DNA from: Aselliscus stoliczkanus
Lineage: Eukaryota > Chordata > Mammalia > Chiroptera > Hipposideridae
Direction of reading: 5' to 3'
NCBI GenBank assembly: GCA_033961575.1
Contig: CM066731.1
Coordinates: 78,327,501 to 78,391,500 of the forward strand
Length of the DNA stretch: 64,000 nt
Part shown: positions 35,680-46,440 of the stretch, one piece after another
How positions within the stretch are numbered: position 1 is the first letter of the stretch
Layout of the letters: each line of letters begins with the position of its first letter
Notes under the pieces: model-generated
Databases searched by the model: none
Told to the model about the DNA's origin: nothing
The model's input: only the letters and a program-made list of their open reading frames with translations
Program-made: the position numbers and the translations under genes

Positions 35680-36645
35680 GACCAAACTGTGCATTTTTGC
35701 CATATTTTACTGTTTTACTTCCATAAAGGGAAGAACGTGCGTCAAGCTTGTGAAAAGTTGCATAAAGTTTATGGTGAAAATGCACTATAAGAACATCAGT
35801 GCCAACAGTGGTTCACAAAATTCCGTGCTGGTGATTTTGATCTCAACAATGCTCCTCAGTCAGGGAGGCCCACCGAGGTTGATGATGACAAAATAAAGGC
35901 CTTGATCGAGTCAAACCCTCGTTACATGACAAGAGAGATTGCGGAAACATTCAACATCCATCATTCAAGCATTCACTACCACATGAAGAAACTCGGATAC
36001 CTAAGTAAGCTCCATATTTGGGTTCCACATGAACTCAAAGAAGTACATTTGATGGCGTGTATAAACATCTGCAATATGCTCATTAAATGTGAGGAAAACT
36101 ATCTTTTTTTGAAGTGACTGATAACTGGTGATGAGAAGTGGATTGTTGACAACAATGTGGTGCACAAACGGTCTTGGTCCCGACGTGATGATTCGCCTCA
36201 AACTACATCAAAAGCAGACATTCATCAGAGGAAGGTCATGTTTCAGTGTGCTGGGATTTTAAAGGTATCATGTTTTTCGAGCTCCTACCAAGGAACCAAA
36301 CAAGCAGTTTGAAAGTGTACTGTTCGCAATTGGACAGTTTGAACTAATCCATCATCAGAAACATCCAGAGCTTGCTGATTGTAAAGGAGTTGTGTTCCAT
36401 CGGAGAAACTGAGACCACACACAAGTTTGATCAACTGTCAAAAATTATTGGAGCTTGGATGGGATGTGTTGACACACCCACCATACTCACCTGACCTTGC
36501 ACCATCAGACTTCCACTTGTTTTGCTTTCTTCAAAACTCCTTGCGTTGTATAATGTTCAATTCAGATGAGGCTGTAAATCAGCATCTTGTTCCGTTTTTC
36601 ACAAATAAAGACAGGTCCTTCTATGAATAAGGAATTACGAAGCTC
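35680..36645 (+). pseudogene. Mariner transposase pseudogene (copy 1)
   Basis: A DNA-cutting DD34D transposase relic. The N-terminal helix-turn-helix region is visible at about 35830-36050 (SGRPTEVDDDKIKALIES, then NPRYMTREIAETF and the WVPHELKE linker). First catalytic Asp: GDEKWIVD near 36130. Third: PPYSPDLAPSDFHLF near 36475-36520. The middle Asp region (HDN in mariners) near 36410 is disrupted. The frame changes several times, so the protein is inactive. Related in motif order to the transposase part of primate SETMAR/Hsmar1, but clearly a different family. Confidence 0.88.
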
Positions 36646-36665
36646 ACTGAAAGATGACAAAAGGT

Positions 36666-36771
36666 GGGCTGGCCGAGTGGCACAGTGGTTAAGAGCTGGC
36701 TTGGGAAGCCAGCGGCCCCAGTTCAGGTCCCACATATGAGGGCCAGTGACACTACCCTCAAAAAAAAAAAA
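36666..36771 (+). mobile_element. Short tRNA-derived SINE (type A), copy 3, inside the mariner
   Basis: GGGCTGGCCGAGTGGCACAG ... GAGGGCCAGTGACACTACCC TC plus A tail. Perfect 15-bp target duplication AAGATGACAAAAGGT at 36651-36665 and 36772-36786. Placed inside the mariner 3' region, it is the innermost and youngest layer of the nest. Confidence 0.97.
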
Positions 36772-37226
36772 AAGATGACAAAAGGTTATTGAACAAAATG
36801 GGCAATATATCATTGATTGATCTTTGTTCTTTATGTAAATAAATGACCTTTGAAAAACAGTTAAAATGTGTCATGACTTTTCTGACAACCCAATACCTTA
36901 TGACCCAGCAATTTCACTCTTAGGCATCTATCCAGAGAAGACACTAAACTTAAGACACTAATTTGAAAAAATATATGCACCCCTGTGGTTATTGCAGTTC
37001 TATTAACAATAGCCAAGACTGGAAACAACTGAAATGCCCATTGGTAGACGGTTGGATTAAGAAACTGTGGTGCATTTATACAATGGAGTATTACTCTGCT
37101 ATAAAGAAGAATGAAATCTTACCATTTGCAATGATGTGGATGATCCTAGAGAACATTATGCTAAGTGGAATAAGTCAGTCAGAGGAAGACAAATACCATA
37201 TGATCTCACTTATAAGTGGAATCTAA

Positions 37227-37735
37227 AGAACTGAATAAGTGAGCAAACTAAACAGAAATAGTCTCAGAGATATAGGGGAAAAACTGATGGTTGTTAAATG
37301 GGAGGGGGTGGAGATGATGGAGAAGGGAAGGGATTAGACAGCATAAATTGGTAACTACAATATGGCCACAGGAATATGAAGGACAGATTGGGGAATATAA
37401 TTAATAATGTTGTAAATATTTTGTAGGGTGTCTGATGAACACATGTCTTGTTAGGGAGACCACTTAATGGATGGTGTAAAGATTTGACCACTGCACTGTA
37501 CACCTGAAGCTAAAGTTGAATTATATTGTATGTCAACTATAATTTAATAGTATATATAGTTACAGGATATAGAGTGTAGTGTGGGGATTGGAGTCAATGG
37601 AATTGTAATAGATGTGTCTGATATCTGGGGATTGTGGATTGGTGGGGGCGGTTGTCACTTAGTGAGGGTGAAAGTGTAACTAGTGCATTGTTTTGTACAC
37701 ATGAAACTAATAAAAAAATAAAATAAATTCTGGCA
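37227..37735 (+). mobile_element. 3'UTR of the plus-strand L1
   Basis: Runs from the ORF2 stop through GGGAGGGGGTGGAGATGATG and GATTTGACCACTGCACTGTA to CATGAAACTAATAAAAAAAT. The same sequence in reverse complement is the 3' end of the L1s at 41.7 and 51.9 kb, which defines one L1 family with at least three copies in the window. Confidence 0.88.
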
Positions 37736-38240
37736 AAATCAAGTATTAAGAAAGCTATATAGTAATGAAAACTCCCCATTCACTTCTGTGGGAAATTCAG
37801 ATTCATTTGACTTCAACCACTATATACCATTATATAATTTGATTAAATACACATATGCTATATAATGCAAGTATTCAATTGCTAGGTAATATTCTAAAGA
37901 ACTTAGAGCCTGCACATGAAGATATATACACAAAAATGTTCATAATACACAGTGTCCAGGACTTGAAACAATTTGTCTGCAAATCCTATAGAAACAGAAT
38001 GGATAAATTGTGATGTATATATAAAATAACAGAATATATAAAAAAATAGAACCAAAGCTACTTGTAAGAACATGGATGGATCTTACCGAAGTAATAAAAA
38101 GCAAGACAGAAACATGCAATATTTACATAAAGATAATGAACATGTGTAAGTAAGTTCTGTTGTGTAAAGGTGGACAAATAAATGAAATAAGTACAAGGAA
38201 AAGCGAGGAAATAATCAAGTCAATGATGTGAAACTATTTC
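37736..38240 (+). mobile_element. Old L1, right half (continues 26.9-28.3 kb)
   Basis: AAAAATGTTCATAATACACA, then TGGATAAATTGTGATGTATA and ACATGGATGGATCTTACCGA are the ORF2 3' end of the older L1, resuming exactly where the younger L1 stops. Degraded and without coding capacity. Confidence 0.72.
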
Positions 38241-38619
38241 TTTAGCACATCTATTTTATCATGTCTTATAATAAAAGATATATCTGCTGTGGTACTTTGT
38301 TTCTTGTTTGTGAAATTCTTTAATTTCTGTGAATTTTTCCAGCCTGATTTTGTTTTAGAAGAAATAAATTCCAATATAAGATTGTAAATTAAATACACTT
38401 AACTAAAAAAAAAATCTTCAGTTGTTTTCAAATTAATAGTGTGAGATTATATATATGACAAGGACAATCAATGAATCAACTGAAAACAATAATACTAGGA
38501 TTCATGTATTATATAGTTATGGAATAGTATTATTAAATGGTATTCTATATATTATAGTGTTTCTCTTTTAAAACCAAGAGTCAATAAGGATTTTTAAATG
38601 TTAACAACCAAGAAATAGA

Positions 38620-38740
38620 CTAATTGGGGAAATCACTTCATAAATTATATAAATGTCTATCCACAATGCCATACACTTGAAACTAATATAAAATAATTTT
38701 GCATTTCAACTGTAATTTAAAAAAAATTAGTTAAAAAATA
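38620..38740 (+). mobile_element. Possible L1 3'-end scrap
   Basis: GCCATACACTTGAAACTAAT then CATTTCAACTGTAATTTAAA resembles an L1 3'UTR end. Neighbouring 38240-38620 and 38740-38990 are AT-rich with nothing recognised. Confidence 0.5.
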
Positions 38741-38989
38741 TAGCATTTCTTGTTATTTGAAGCTAAAACAATAGCACCAAAATTAAACACACAAATTTAC
38801 ATATGTACATACACATACATGGGTACATACATGTTTATATATACACACATTCAAAATAATTTTCCTGTGTAATCTGAATGAAAATGTATTGTTTTGTCAA
38901 AAGTCGTGTTGATCATTGACTTGATATTATGTGTAGGATCACCTTTAATGTTATTTTTACTGACAGGTTTCCAAAAAAATAAACCAAAA

Positions 38990-39300
38990 TATAAAAGAAG
39001 TAATAAATTTTAGAGATCTACTATACAGCATCGTGTCTATAACTAACAATACTATATTTTATACTTGAAATTTGCTAAGATGGTCAATTTTATGTTAAGT
39101 GTTTTTACCACACATACAATGTTAATAAAGGAAGCAGGAGGAAACAATGGGAGGTAATGGATATGTTTATGGCCTTGATGGTGGTGATGGTTTCAGAGGT
39201 GTATACTTACTCCAAAACTCATCAAACTGTGTACATTAAATAGGCATAGCTTTTTATATATCAATTATTCCTTAATAAAGGGACTGAAAAATTAAAGAAA
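38990..39300 (+). mobile_element. Old L1 3'UTR (L1M-type)
   Basis: GAGATCTACTATACAGCATC, then ACTTGAAATTTGCTAAGATG and TCAATTATTCCTTAATAAAG follow the characteristic 3'UTR of older mammalian L1s, ending in an A-rich tail. Confidence 0.75.
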
Positions 39301-39654
39301 ACACCAACAAAACAGAAAACAATGAAACAATGAAATAATAATGATTTAGTAGACTTCAGACAAGAAGAACCTGGACATGTAAGAATAATCTAAACTCAGG
39401 TACCAAACTTCAAAATAATTAGTTCGCTGTGTTTATCTGCTATAGTTACACCCCACTTTGCTTCTTTAAGGCATACTGATGCTCCATCAATCTCATAGCC
39501 TGGGTGTATTTCAGCAACCTGAGGATTAGGAAAGTGTGTGCCTAGAAATGTGCTCTAGCAACATTTTAGAGTCATGATAACCATTCAAATACATTTGCTC
39601 ATTTATTAGTGTCTTTATTTTTCTTTTGCACCCCCATGATACCAATAAAAGTTG

Positions 39655-40065
39655 TATTATTTACCTATTGCTGTAGAACAAATTACCCCAAAATGTAGTG
39701 GCTAAAAACATTATGCATGTACTATCTTACAGAATCTGAGCACAGCCTAGCTGAATGTGTCTGATTCAGTGTCTCCCACAAGGCTGCAATCAAGTGTTAG
39801 CTAGAGCTGCAGTTAACTCAAAACTAGATTCCAAGAAAGACTCTCTTTAGCTTTCCTATTTGGTTCTTGGAAGTATTCTAGGCCTCACAGATTTTTCGTT
39901 GAGAGCCTTTGTGCCTAATTGGCTATTGATTGGAGGCCACCCTCAATCCATTGCCATAAAGACCTGAACATATGGCAGCTCATGATATGGCAATTGGCTT
40001 GCTTTCCAATAAAACAGCTAGAGACTGGAGAAGGCAAACAATATGAATATTAAAATATTTTATAA
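39655..40065 (-). mobile_element. MaLR-type LTR (MLT1-like), minus strand
   Basis: TTACCTATTGCTGTAGAACA AATTACCCC, then GTGGCTAAAAACATTATGCA and ACATATGGCAGCTCATGATA match in order the reverse complement of an MLT1-type mammalian LTR as I remember it. Very diverged and without clear target duplications. 39300-39655 to its left shows nothing recognisable. Confidence 0.6.
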
Positions 40066-40349
40066 TCTAAAATTGAAAGTGGCATCCCACCATTATTGCT
40101 GTGTTCCATACATTAGATGACTAGGTTGAGGACTTATTTATGGGAAAGTCTTGAGCAAGGGCTTGAAATCCATGAACTTGGGATCACTGAAGGGCATCTT
40201 AGAGGCTGCTTCTACCAACACTTAATAACCACCGCAAACAATGGTGCAGTTGAATGGAAGAGTGAGAATATGTCTATTTCAGCATTAATACCCTCGGGCT
40301 TTTACATGGACAATTTTCCCCCCAATATTGAAGAGAAAAACACAGGCTT

Positions 40350-40560
40350 AATTATATTGAGCATCCATTATATGTCAGTCTCTATGCTAGGTCGTTTCCT
40401 ATGTGTTTTCATTTAATCCTCCCAACCATCTTTCCCCCATATTACAGATGGAAATGTCAGAGGCTCTGAGAAGTGCAATAATGAGCCCAAAAATCAACAA
40501 CAAATAAGAGTGGATGATTGTTTAGCTCCAAGACTCTTGCCCTGGGCACTATTATTTTCC
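40350..40560 (+). mobile_element. MIR SINE relic
   Basis: TTGAGCATCCATTATATGTC, CATTTAATCCTCCCAACCAT, ATTACAGATGGAAATGTCAG and GGCTCTGAGAAGTGCAATAA follow MIR core and 3' part in order. Confidence 0.75.
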
Positions 40561-41408
40561 CCCCGCTTATTACATATGTGATCTCAAAATTACAATGGCC
40601 CAGCAGTACTGCTTATCTCTTCTGCTCCTCATTGCTACATCCAGATGTTTTTGCACTGAAATTCAAAATCTGCTGAGGGACAGTAAGATGTCAGCATGTT
40701 GCTGGAGTACACTGCTCTCAGAAAAATATAGTAGCGCATTTCTCCCTCTACTCATTTCTATACAAAATTTATTCTGTTTCTGACCACATTTATGCTGATG
40801 TGAATGAAACCTTTCATGGCAGCCCCCTTTTATTGTTGCTGTATGTCTTATTCCTGCCTGTGGTTCTTCCCCTATAGAAATAAGTATTTTACTTACTTGG
40901 CCATCTGAGAGAATATTTTCTGCCTGACACAATATTTCTACTTTTTTCCCCAAATAACATAAAAAAATGTGGATTTTATGTACAATAATATATTTGGGGG
41001 GCATTATGTCACTCCTCAAGGGTTTTTAGTGAAAAATGAAGGAAAATATCATCTCAAGAAAATTATTAATGAATTAGAGATAAGAGTTGTCTTGACAAAA
41101 AAAAAAATTCCATGAATTAGAAAATGAAGCACAATCTTTACTGATGGTGGATTCTTTACAAAATCTGAGCAATTAAATTAATAGGTTAATAATGGGTTTA
41201 GGTAGATATTTGGTTAATGCCAGGTAGATATTTGGTTAATCACCTACCCATGAGCAAAATTAGCATCTGTGAGCAGGTTTTGGTGGAAGTAGTTTTATTT
41301 TTGGAGGCCTAACAACCTTACAGTGGGTCCTGGCAACAAAAGTTACCTGTGAGCTCTTGAACAGTTTTCTTAACATTTGCAAAACTTACATTCCCCAAAG
41401 ATATGTCA
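40561..41408. other. Intergenic sequence, nothing firmly recognised
   Basis: A minus-strand frame of 118 codons (41019-40663) lies here; it shows no motif I recognise. A 19-bp near-tandem repeat AGGTAGATATTTGGTTAAT occurs twice at about 41200-41240. Confidence 0.45.
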
Positions 41409-41649
41409 CTGGGTTTTTGGAAAAGTCATGGCGCATTTTGTCTGTTTTTCAAAGGTCATTTATTTACATAAAGAACAAAGATCAATCAGTGATATATTGC
41501 CCATTTTGTTCCATAACCTTTGCCATCTTTCAGTGAGCTTCATAAGTCTTCATTCATAGAAGGGCCTGTCTTTATTTGCGGAAAACTGAACAAGATGCTG
41601 ACTTACAGCCTTATATGAATTGAACGTTATACCACAAAAAGAGTTTTTT

Positions 41650-41665
41650 CTTTTTCTCTTTCTTC

Positions 41666-41740
<75 letters not shown>

Positions 41741-41742
41741 GT
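41650..41742. repeat. (CTTT)n microsatellite (L1 tail)
   Basis: About 20 CTTT units (AAAG on the minus strand) grown from the A-rich tail of the minus-strand L1. It gives a Lys/Glu-rich artefact frame. Confidence 0.95.
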
Positions 41743-42351
41743 CTTTCTTTGTACAACACAGCGCAATAGTTATACTTTTTACCCCTCAAAGTGACACCAC
41801 CTCCCCCAATCCACTGCCCAACTCCCCCCCCATAACATATATCTATTACAATTCCCTTGACTTCACTCCCACACTGTACTCCACATCCCATGACTACATA
41901 TACACATTCAATCACAGTTAACATACAATATTATCCAACATCAACTTCAGGTGTACAGCACAGTCATCAAGCCTCTACCCCATCACTGAAGTGGTGTAAC
42001 CAACAAGACATGCAACTATCTGACACCCTACAAAATCTTCACAACATTATTAGTTATATTCCCAGAACTGTCTTTCATATCCCTGTGGCAATACTGTAGT
42101 TACATATTTATGCTGGATACTTCCTTCCCATCTCCCTCATCCCTACCCCCTCCCAACTAGCAACCTTAATTTTTCCTCTCTATCTGCTTGATATGATTTC
42201 AATCTTCTTAAATTTACTGAGACTTGTTTCATGGCCTAACCTGTGGTCTACCTTGGAAAATGTTCCATTTGCACTTCAGAAGAATGTATATTCTGTTGCT
42301 GTGGGGTGAAATGCTCTAAAAATATCGATTAAATCCAGCTGGTCTAACGTG

Positions 42352-42860
42352 TCATTTAAAGCCACTGTGTCCGTGTTGATTTTGTCTGGAGGATCTGTCC
42401 ATTGGTGACAACGGGGTGTTGAAGTCCCCTACTATGATAGTGTTACTGTTGATGTCTGTCTTTATGTCTGTCAAAATCTCTTTGATATATTTAGGAGCTC
42501 CTATGTTGGGTGCATAAATGTTTACTAGGGTTATGTCCTTTTGTTGAATCGATCCTTTTATTATTATGTAGTGCCCTTCTTTGTCTTTTATTGTACTTTT
42601 CATTTTAAAGTCTATTTTGTCCAAAATAAATATTGCTACTCCAGCTTTTTTTTTCATTTCCATTGGTATGAAATATCTTATTCCATCCCTTTACTTTCAG
42701 TGTGTGTGTGTCTTCTGCTCTGAGATGGGTTTCTTGTAAACAGCATATACATGGGTCCTGTTTTCTTATCCACTCAGCCAATCTCTGTCTTTTGATTGGA
42801 ACATTTAGCCCATTCACAGTTAAAGTGATTATTGACAGGTGCACATGTATTGCCATTTTG
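42352..42860 (-). pseudogene. L1 ORF2 endonuclease remnant
   Basis: Minus-strand frames 42856-42605 (LSIITLTVNGLNVPIKRQRL and LQETHLRAEDTHTLKVKGWN) and 42663-42352 (LVNIYAPNIGAPKYIKE, then VGDFNTPLSPMDRSSRQ) cover most of an apurinic-like endonuclease domain, better preserved than in the 32-kb copy. One frameshift separates them. No RT follows. Confidence 0.9.
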
Positions 42861-42999
42861 TTATTTGTATTACTGGTCTTCCTAGGTTGGCTTGTTTACC
42901 CCTTTCTACTGTTTCAAAAGCCCTTTTAACATTTTCTGCAATGCTGGCTTGGTAGTAATGAATTCCTTTAGCTTATTCTTTTCTGAGAAGCTCTTTATT

Positions 43000-43712
43000 T
43001 TTCCTTCAATTTTAAGTGATAGCTGTGCTGGGTTGAGCAATCTTGGTTGTAGTCCTTTATTTTGTGTCACTTTGAATATTTCCTACCACTCCCATTTGGC
43101 CTGCAGGATTTCTGTAGAAAAGTCAGCTGTCAGTCTTAGTTCCTTTGTATGTAATCTGCTGTCTTTCTCTTGCTGCTTTTAGGATTCTGTCTTTGTCTTT
43201 AACTTTTGCCATTTTAATTATGATGTGTTTTGGTGTGGGCCTGTTTGGGTTCAGCTTTTTTGAAACTGCCAGCACTTCCTGCATTTCCTTCACCAGGGTA
43301 GGGAAGTTTTCAGTCATTATTTCTTCAAATACATTCTCAAACCCTTGCTTCTTTTCTTCTCCTTCTGGTATTCCTATGATGTGATCTTGTTATGATTGAT
43401 CTTGTCCCACAGGTGTCTGAAACTATTTTCATTGTTTTTTATTCTGTTGTCTTTTTGTTGTTCCAAGTGGGTGATTTCTGCTATTTTTGTCTTCTAAATC
43501 TCTAATCCGATCCTCTGCTTCATCTAATATACTGGTGATTCCTGAGAATGTGTTCTTCATTTCAATTATTGTATTCTTTCATTCTAACTGGTTGTTTTTT
43601 ATGATTTCTCTATCCTGCCTTATGTCCTCACTAAGTTTGTTAAACATTCTTATCATCAGTGTTCTAAACTGTCTCTGAAAGGTTGGCTCCCTGTGTTTCA
43701 TTTAGTTCCATT
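43000..43712 (-). pseudogene. L1 ORF1 remnant
   Basis: Frame 43317-43123 contains NPNRPTPKHIIIKMAKVKDK and AARERQQITYKGT, the ORF1p RRM/C-terminal region. The start ATGGAACTAAATGAAACACA lies near 43712, in the same position relative to the 5'UTR as in the 31-kb copy. Broken by stops and shifts. Confidence 0.87.
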
Positions 43713-44774
43713 TCTAGAGGTTTCTTCTGATCTTTTACTTGGGACATGTTTCTTTGTTTCCTCATTCTGGCTGTCACTCTGGGATTGCATTGATGTATGA
43801 GATAGATCACCAGGAAAGCGCCAGCTGGATCACGCAGGTCCACAGCTTCTGGACCAACTCTTGCAAGAAAACTCCCAGTCTCATCCTGTCCCAATCAGCT
43901 GCTTGCAGTTCAGGCCAAGCAGCCCAATCACCAGCCTGGCAACTCTGCACGTGCAGTGCATAGAGCGGGGAACCAAGGTGGTTGGCACACTCCAGCATCT
44001 CAATGAACAGCCTGTTGGAGCCAAAGAGTGCCCACCAAATGTTTCCCTGGCTACGCAGAACAAGACATGTAGAGGATGGGGCTCCAAGGCAGTATGTGCA
44101 CGCATGTACACACACGCTCCTGTTCTAATTCCACCAGAGCAGTGCGGTCCTGGACCTGACCCACTGTGGGAGGGCCAAACCCTGAATAGATGGCGCCCTC
44201 CTGTACACTACTCGTGTACAATCTCCACACCAGGGGAACAATGGTCCCAGAACCTCCAGCTCCCATGCCAAAGGCGCTCAGTTCAGTCCTTCCCCACAGG
44301 CTCCTAGGCCCCACTCACACAGCTACTCCCTCCACCAGTGACCAGGTGAATGCTCACCAGCGAGCAAGTCCATGTGCCAGCTTCACTTGTTCTTCAGCCA
44401 TCCTCAGCCTCACTGAGCTGAGCAAAGAGAGTCCTCACTAATTTCTACAGCCAGCTATCGAGGAACTCCTCTTCCTGGCAACATAACTCTGGTCTGGTGA
44501 GCTTGGTGTGGGGTTGGAGTGTCTCTCCTCCAACCAGAGAAGCCTCCCCACCGCTGAGGTGTCCCTCATGGGGTTCACCCTCTCTCGTCTTTGCTCTTCC
44601 TACCAGGTTCGATGTGGCCTCCTCCTTAAGTTCTTTGTTTAGAGGTTCAATTCATCTAGTGTTACAGGGACTTCTGGGGTTGAATATTGTATAAATTATT
44701 TGTAATTTTGAAGTGATCCTCGGAGGCAGTTGTAACAGCATCTTCCTAATGCGCCATCTTACTGGAAGTCCTCC
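43713..44774 (-). promoter_or_regulatory. L1 5'UTR, short form
   Basis: GC-rich, about 1.06 kb, collinear with 28290-29205 of the plus-strand L1 and then directly with its 31038-31140. It lacks the 1.8-kb block present there. Its open frames of up to 148 codons are composition artefacts. Confidence 0.8.
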
Positions 44775-45650
44775 CCATGCAAGGAGTTTTGAAGTGAGCA
44801 AAACACGTGGAAGTCTGATGGCGCAAGGTCAGGTGAGTATGGTGGGTGTGTCAACACATCCCATCCAAGCTCCAATAATTTTTGACAGTTGATCAAACTT
44901 GTGTGTGGTCTCACATTTTCTGATGGAACACAACTCCTCTACAATCAGCAAGCTCTGGACGTTTCTGATGATGGATTAGTTCAAACTGTCCAATTGCCAA
45001 CAGTACACATTCAAACTGATTGTTTGGTTCCTTGGTAGGAGCTCGAAAAACATGATACCTTTAAAATCCCACCACACTGAGAGCATGACCTTCCTCTGAT
45101 GAATGTCTGCTTTTGATGTCGTTTGAGGCGAATCATCACGTCGGGACCAAGACCGTTTGTGCACCACATTGTTGTCAACAATCCACTTCTCATCACCAGT
45201 TATCAGTCACTTCAAAAAAAGACAGTTTTCCTCACATTTAATGAGCATATTGCAGATGTTTATACACGCCGTCAAATTAACTTCTTTGAGTTCATGCGGA
45301 ACCCAAATATGGAGCTCACTTACATATCCCAGTTTCTTCATATGGTCGTGAATGCTTGAATGACGGATGTTGAATGTTTTTGCAATCTCTCTTGTCATGT
45401 AACGTGGGTTTGACTCGATCAAGGCCTTTATTTTGTCATCATCAACCTCGGTGGGCCTCCCTGACTGAGGAGCATTGTTGAGATCAAAATCACCAGCACG
45501 GAATTTTGTGAACCACTGTTGGCACTGATGTTCTTATAGAGCATTGTCACCATAAACTTTATGCAACTTTTCACAAGCTTGACGCACGTTCTTCCCTTTA
45601 TGGAAGTAAAACGGTAAAATATGGCAAAAATGCACAATTTGGTCTTCCAT
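44775..45650 (-). pseudogene. Mariner transposase pseudogene (copy 2, main part)
   Basis: Read on the minus strand: helix-turn-helix region 45422-45207 (NPRYMTREIAKTFNIRHSSI and WVPHELKE), first catalytic region DEKW near 45190, and the third Asp region (YSPDL-type) near 44840. The last part continues beyond the L1 at 41645-41560. Stops and frameshifts are present. Copies 1 and 2 share the same helix-turn-helix block, so both derive from one active source. Confidence 0.87.
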
Positions 45651-45836
45651 CTTCAACTTGTTGTAAAATCTCTAAAACTCAACCAAATTTCTCAATTTTT
45701 TTTCAGAATGAAGCTAGAACTGTCAGCTGTCAAATGACATAGCAATAACATAGATGGGAATGACTCTAGTACTTCCAAAACTGAACTAGTGCCATCTGTT
45801 GCAAACATGCATCATGACCTTTTCAACAACCCAATA

Positions 45837-46280
45837 TTGTGAAGGCTTTATGACAATTAAATGGTAATGCATGTAGGCCATCATAGTGGAATGTATATGA
45901 TAAATGTTCTATTTGCAAAATTATTGTTGTTAATTTTGATTCTCACCTACTTTTTATAGGTTATTACTTGCATCACAATGTCCCCAGCATTGATTCTTTG
46001 TGTATTCGTCTCTCATTCAACAATGCTTATTAAGAACTTGCTGACTAACAGGCATTCAGTCAGACATCACTGATATTGAATAAATTAAGCACCCTACCAC
46101 CATGAAGCTCCTAGGTGAGTAGGCGAGACATATTTGCAAAGTATCAGTTATAAAAGCATATGATACAGGAGAAAAAGAAAGTGTCCTTTTCTCATCAAGA
46201 GAAGTTAATACTGAATGTTAAGCCTTGAACACAATTATCAATAATTTCAGAAGAAGCCAATGTAACAAACAGATACTATT
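45837..46280. other. Intergenic sequence, possible ancient repeat
   Basis: 46015-46150 (CAACAATGCTTATTAAGAAC ... CATGAAGCTCCTAGGTGAG) resembles a widespread ancient mammalian repeat whose class I cannot name with certainty. Confidence 0.35.
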
Positions 46281-46440
46281 TCAAAGATGGTACATATTTA
46301 CCCAATTGTACAAATAATCACTTTATATGACAATTGTCTAAACATACCAATTAAAAGACAGAGATTATCAGAGTATATTAAAAATAAGATTAACCTTATG
46401 CTGTCTGTAAGAAATTGGTGACATTAAATATAAAGACTCA

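Larger units (their letters stand above)
35491..36893 (+). mobile_element. Mariner DNA transposon (copy 1) inside L1 ORF2
   Basis: Left terminus TTGAGTTATTAGAAAATTCA and right terminus, reverse-complemented, TTGGGTTGTCAGAAAAGTCA are terminal inverted repeats. TA follows the right end, and the left flank is mutated. Subtracting its SINE and one duplication gives about 1.28 kb, the full length of a mariner. L1 ORF2 is continuous across the site when it is removed, as comparison with the 52.6-53.4 kb L1 shows. Confidence 0.93.
32013..37226 (+). pseudogene. L1 ORF2 pseudogene (endonuclease-reverse transcriptase)
   Basis: Domains appear in order. An endonuclease N-terminus at 32013-32700 has LQETHLRA. 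The RT fingers at 33279-33540 have KSPGPDE, the RT palm at 33668-34100 has [13 protein letters not shown], and SLYADDM near 34075 holds the YADD catalytic pair. The C-terminal region runs at 34900-35480 ([20 protein letters not shown]), then after the mariner at 36897-37226 (TMEYYSAIKKNEILPF). Many frameshifts and stops plus the mariner insertion make it non-functional. It ends at TAA before the 3'UTR. Confidence 0.92.
28290..37735 (+). mobile_element. Near full-length L1, plus strand, interrupted by a mariner
   Basis: 5' end AGGCGAAACTAAGATGGCAG, then a long GC-rich 5'UTR (about 28290-31100), broken ORF1 (31141-31982), broken ORF2 (32013-37226) and a 3'UTR ending in an A-rich tail. Similar A-rich DNA (AAAAAATAAAATA) borders both ends, consistent with a target duplication in A-rich DNA. 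Removing the 1.4-kb mariner insertion leaves about 8 kb, long for a mammalian L1 because of an extra 1.8-kb block in the 5'UTR. All frames carry stops, so the copy is dead. Confidence 0.93.
41646..44774 (-). mobile_element. L1, minus strand, full 5' and 3' ends but internally deleted
   Basis: Tail side: a (CTTT)n tract at 41650-41740. 3'UTR 41745-42185. Then a sharp junction to ORF2 endonuclease sequence (42186-42860), inter-ORF and ORF1 (about 42900-43700), and 5'UTR to 44774, where GCGCCATCTTACTGGAAGT marks the L1 5' end. About 3 kb of ORF2, including the whole RT, is absent. Flanks AAAGAGTTTT (left) and AAGGAGTTTT (right) are a probable target duplication with one change. Confidence 0.9.
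41409..45834 (-). mobile_element. Mariner DNA transposon (copy 2), split by an L1
   Basis: Same family as the 35.5-kb mariner, on the minus strand. Left end CTGGGTTTTTGGAAAAGTCA. The right end AACAACCCAA is followed by TA at 45835-45836. The mariner parts are 41409 to about 41645 and about 44775-45834; together about 1.3 kb. They join in register with the intact order seen in copy 1, proving that the L1 between them is a later insertion. Confidence 0.92.

Noticed and set aside
35680..36645. A domesticated transposase gene, as in SETMAR
   Set aside because: The frame is broken several times, the middle catalytic region is lost and a SINE sits in the 3' part; no sign of selection for coding.
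41550..41924. Lys/Glu-rich 124-codon frame
   Set aside because: Created by the (CTTT)n tail of the L1.
43861..44307. 148-codon frame
   Set aside because: Antisense to the L1 5'UTR and unsupported by any motif.
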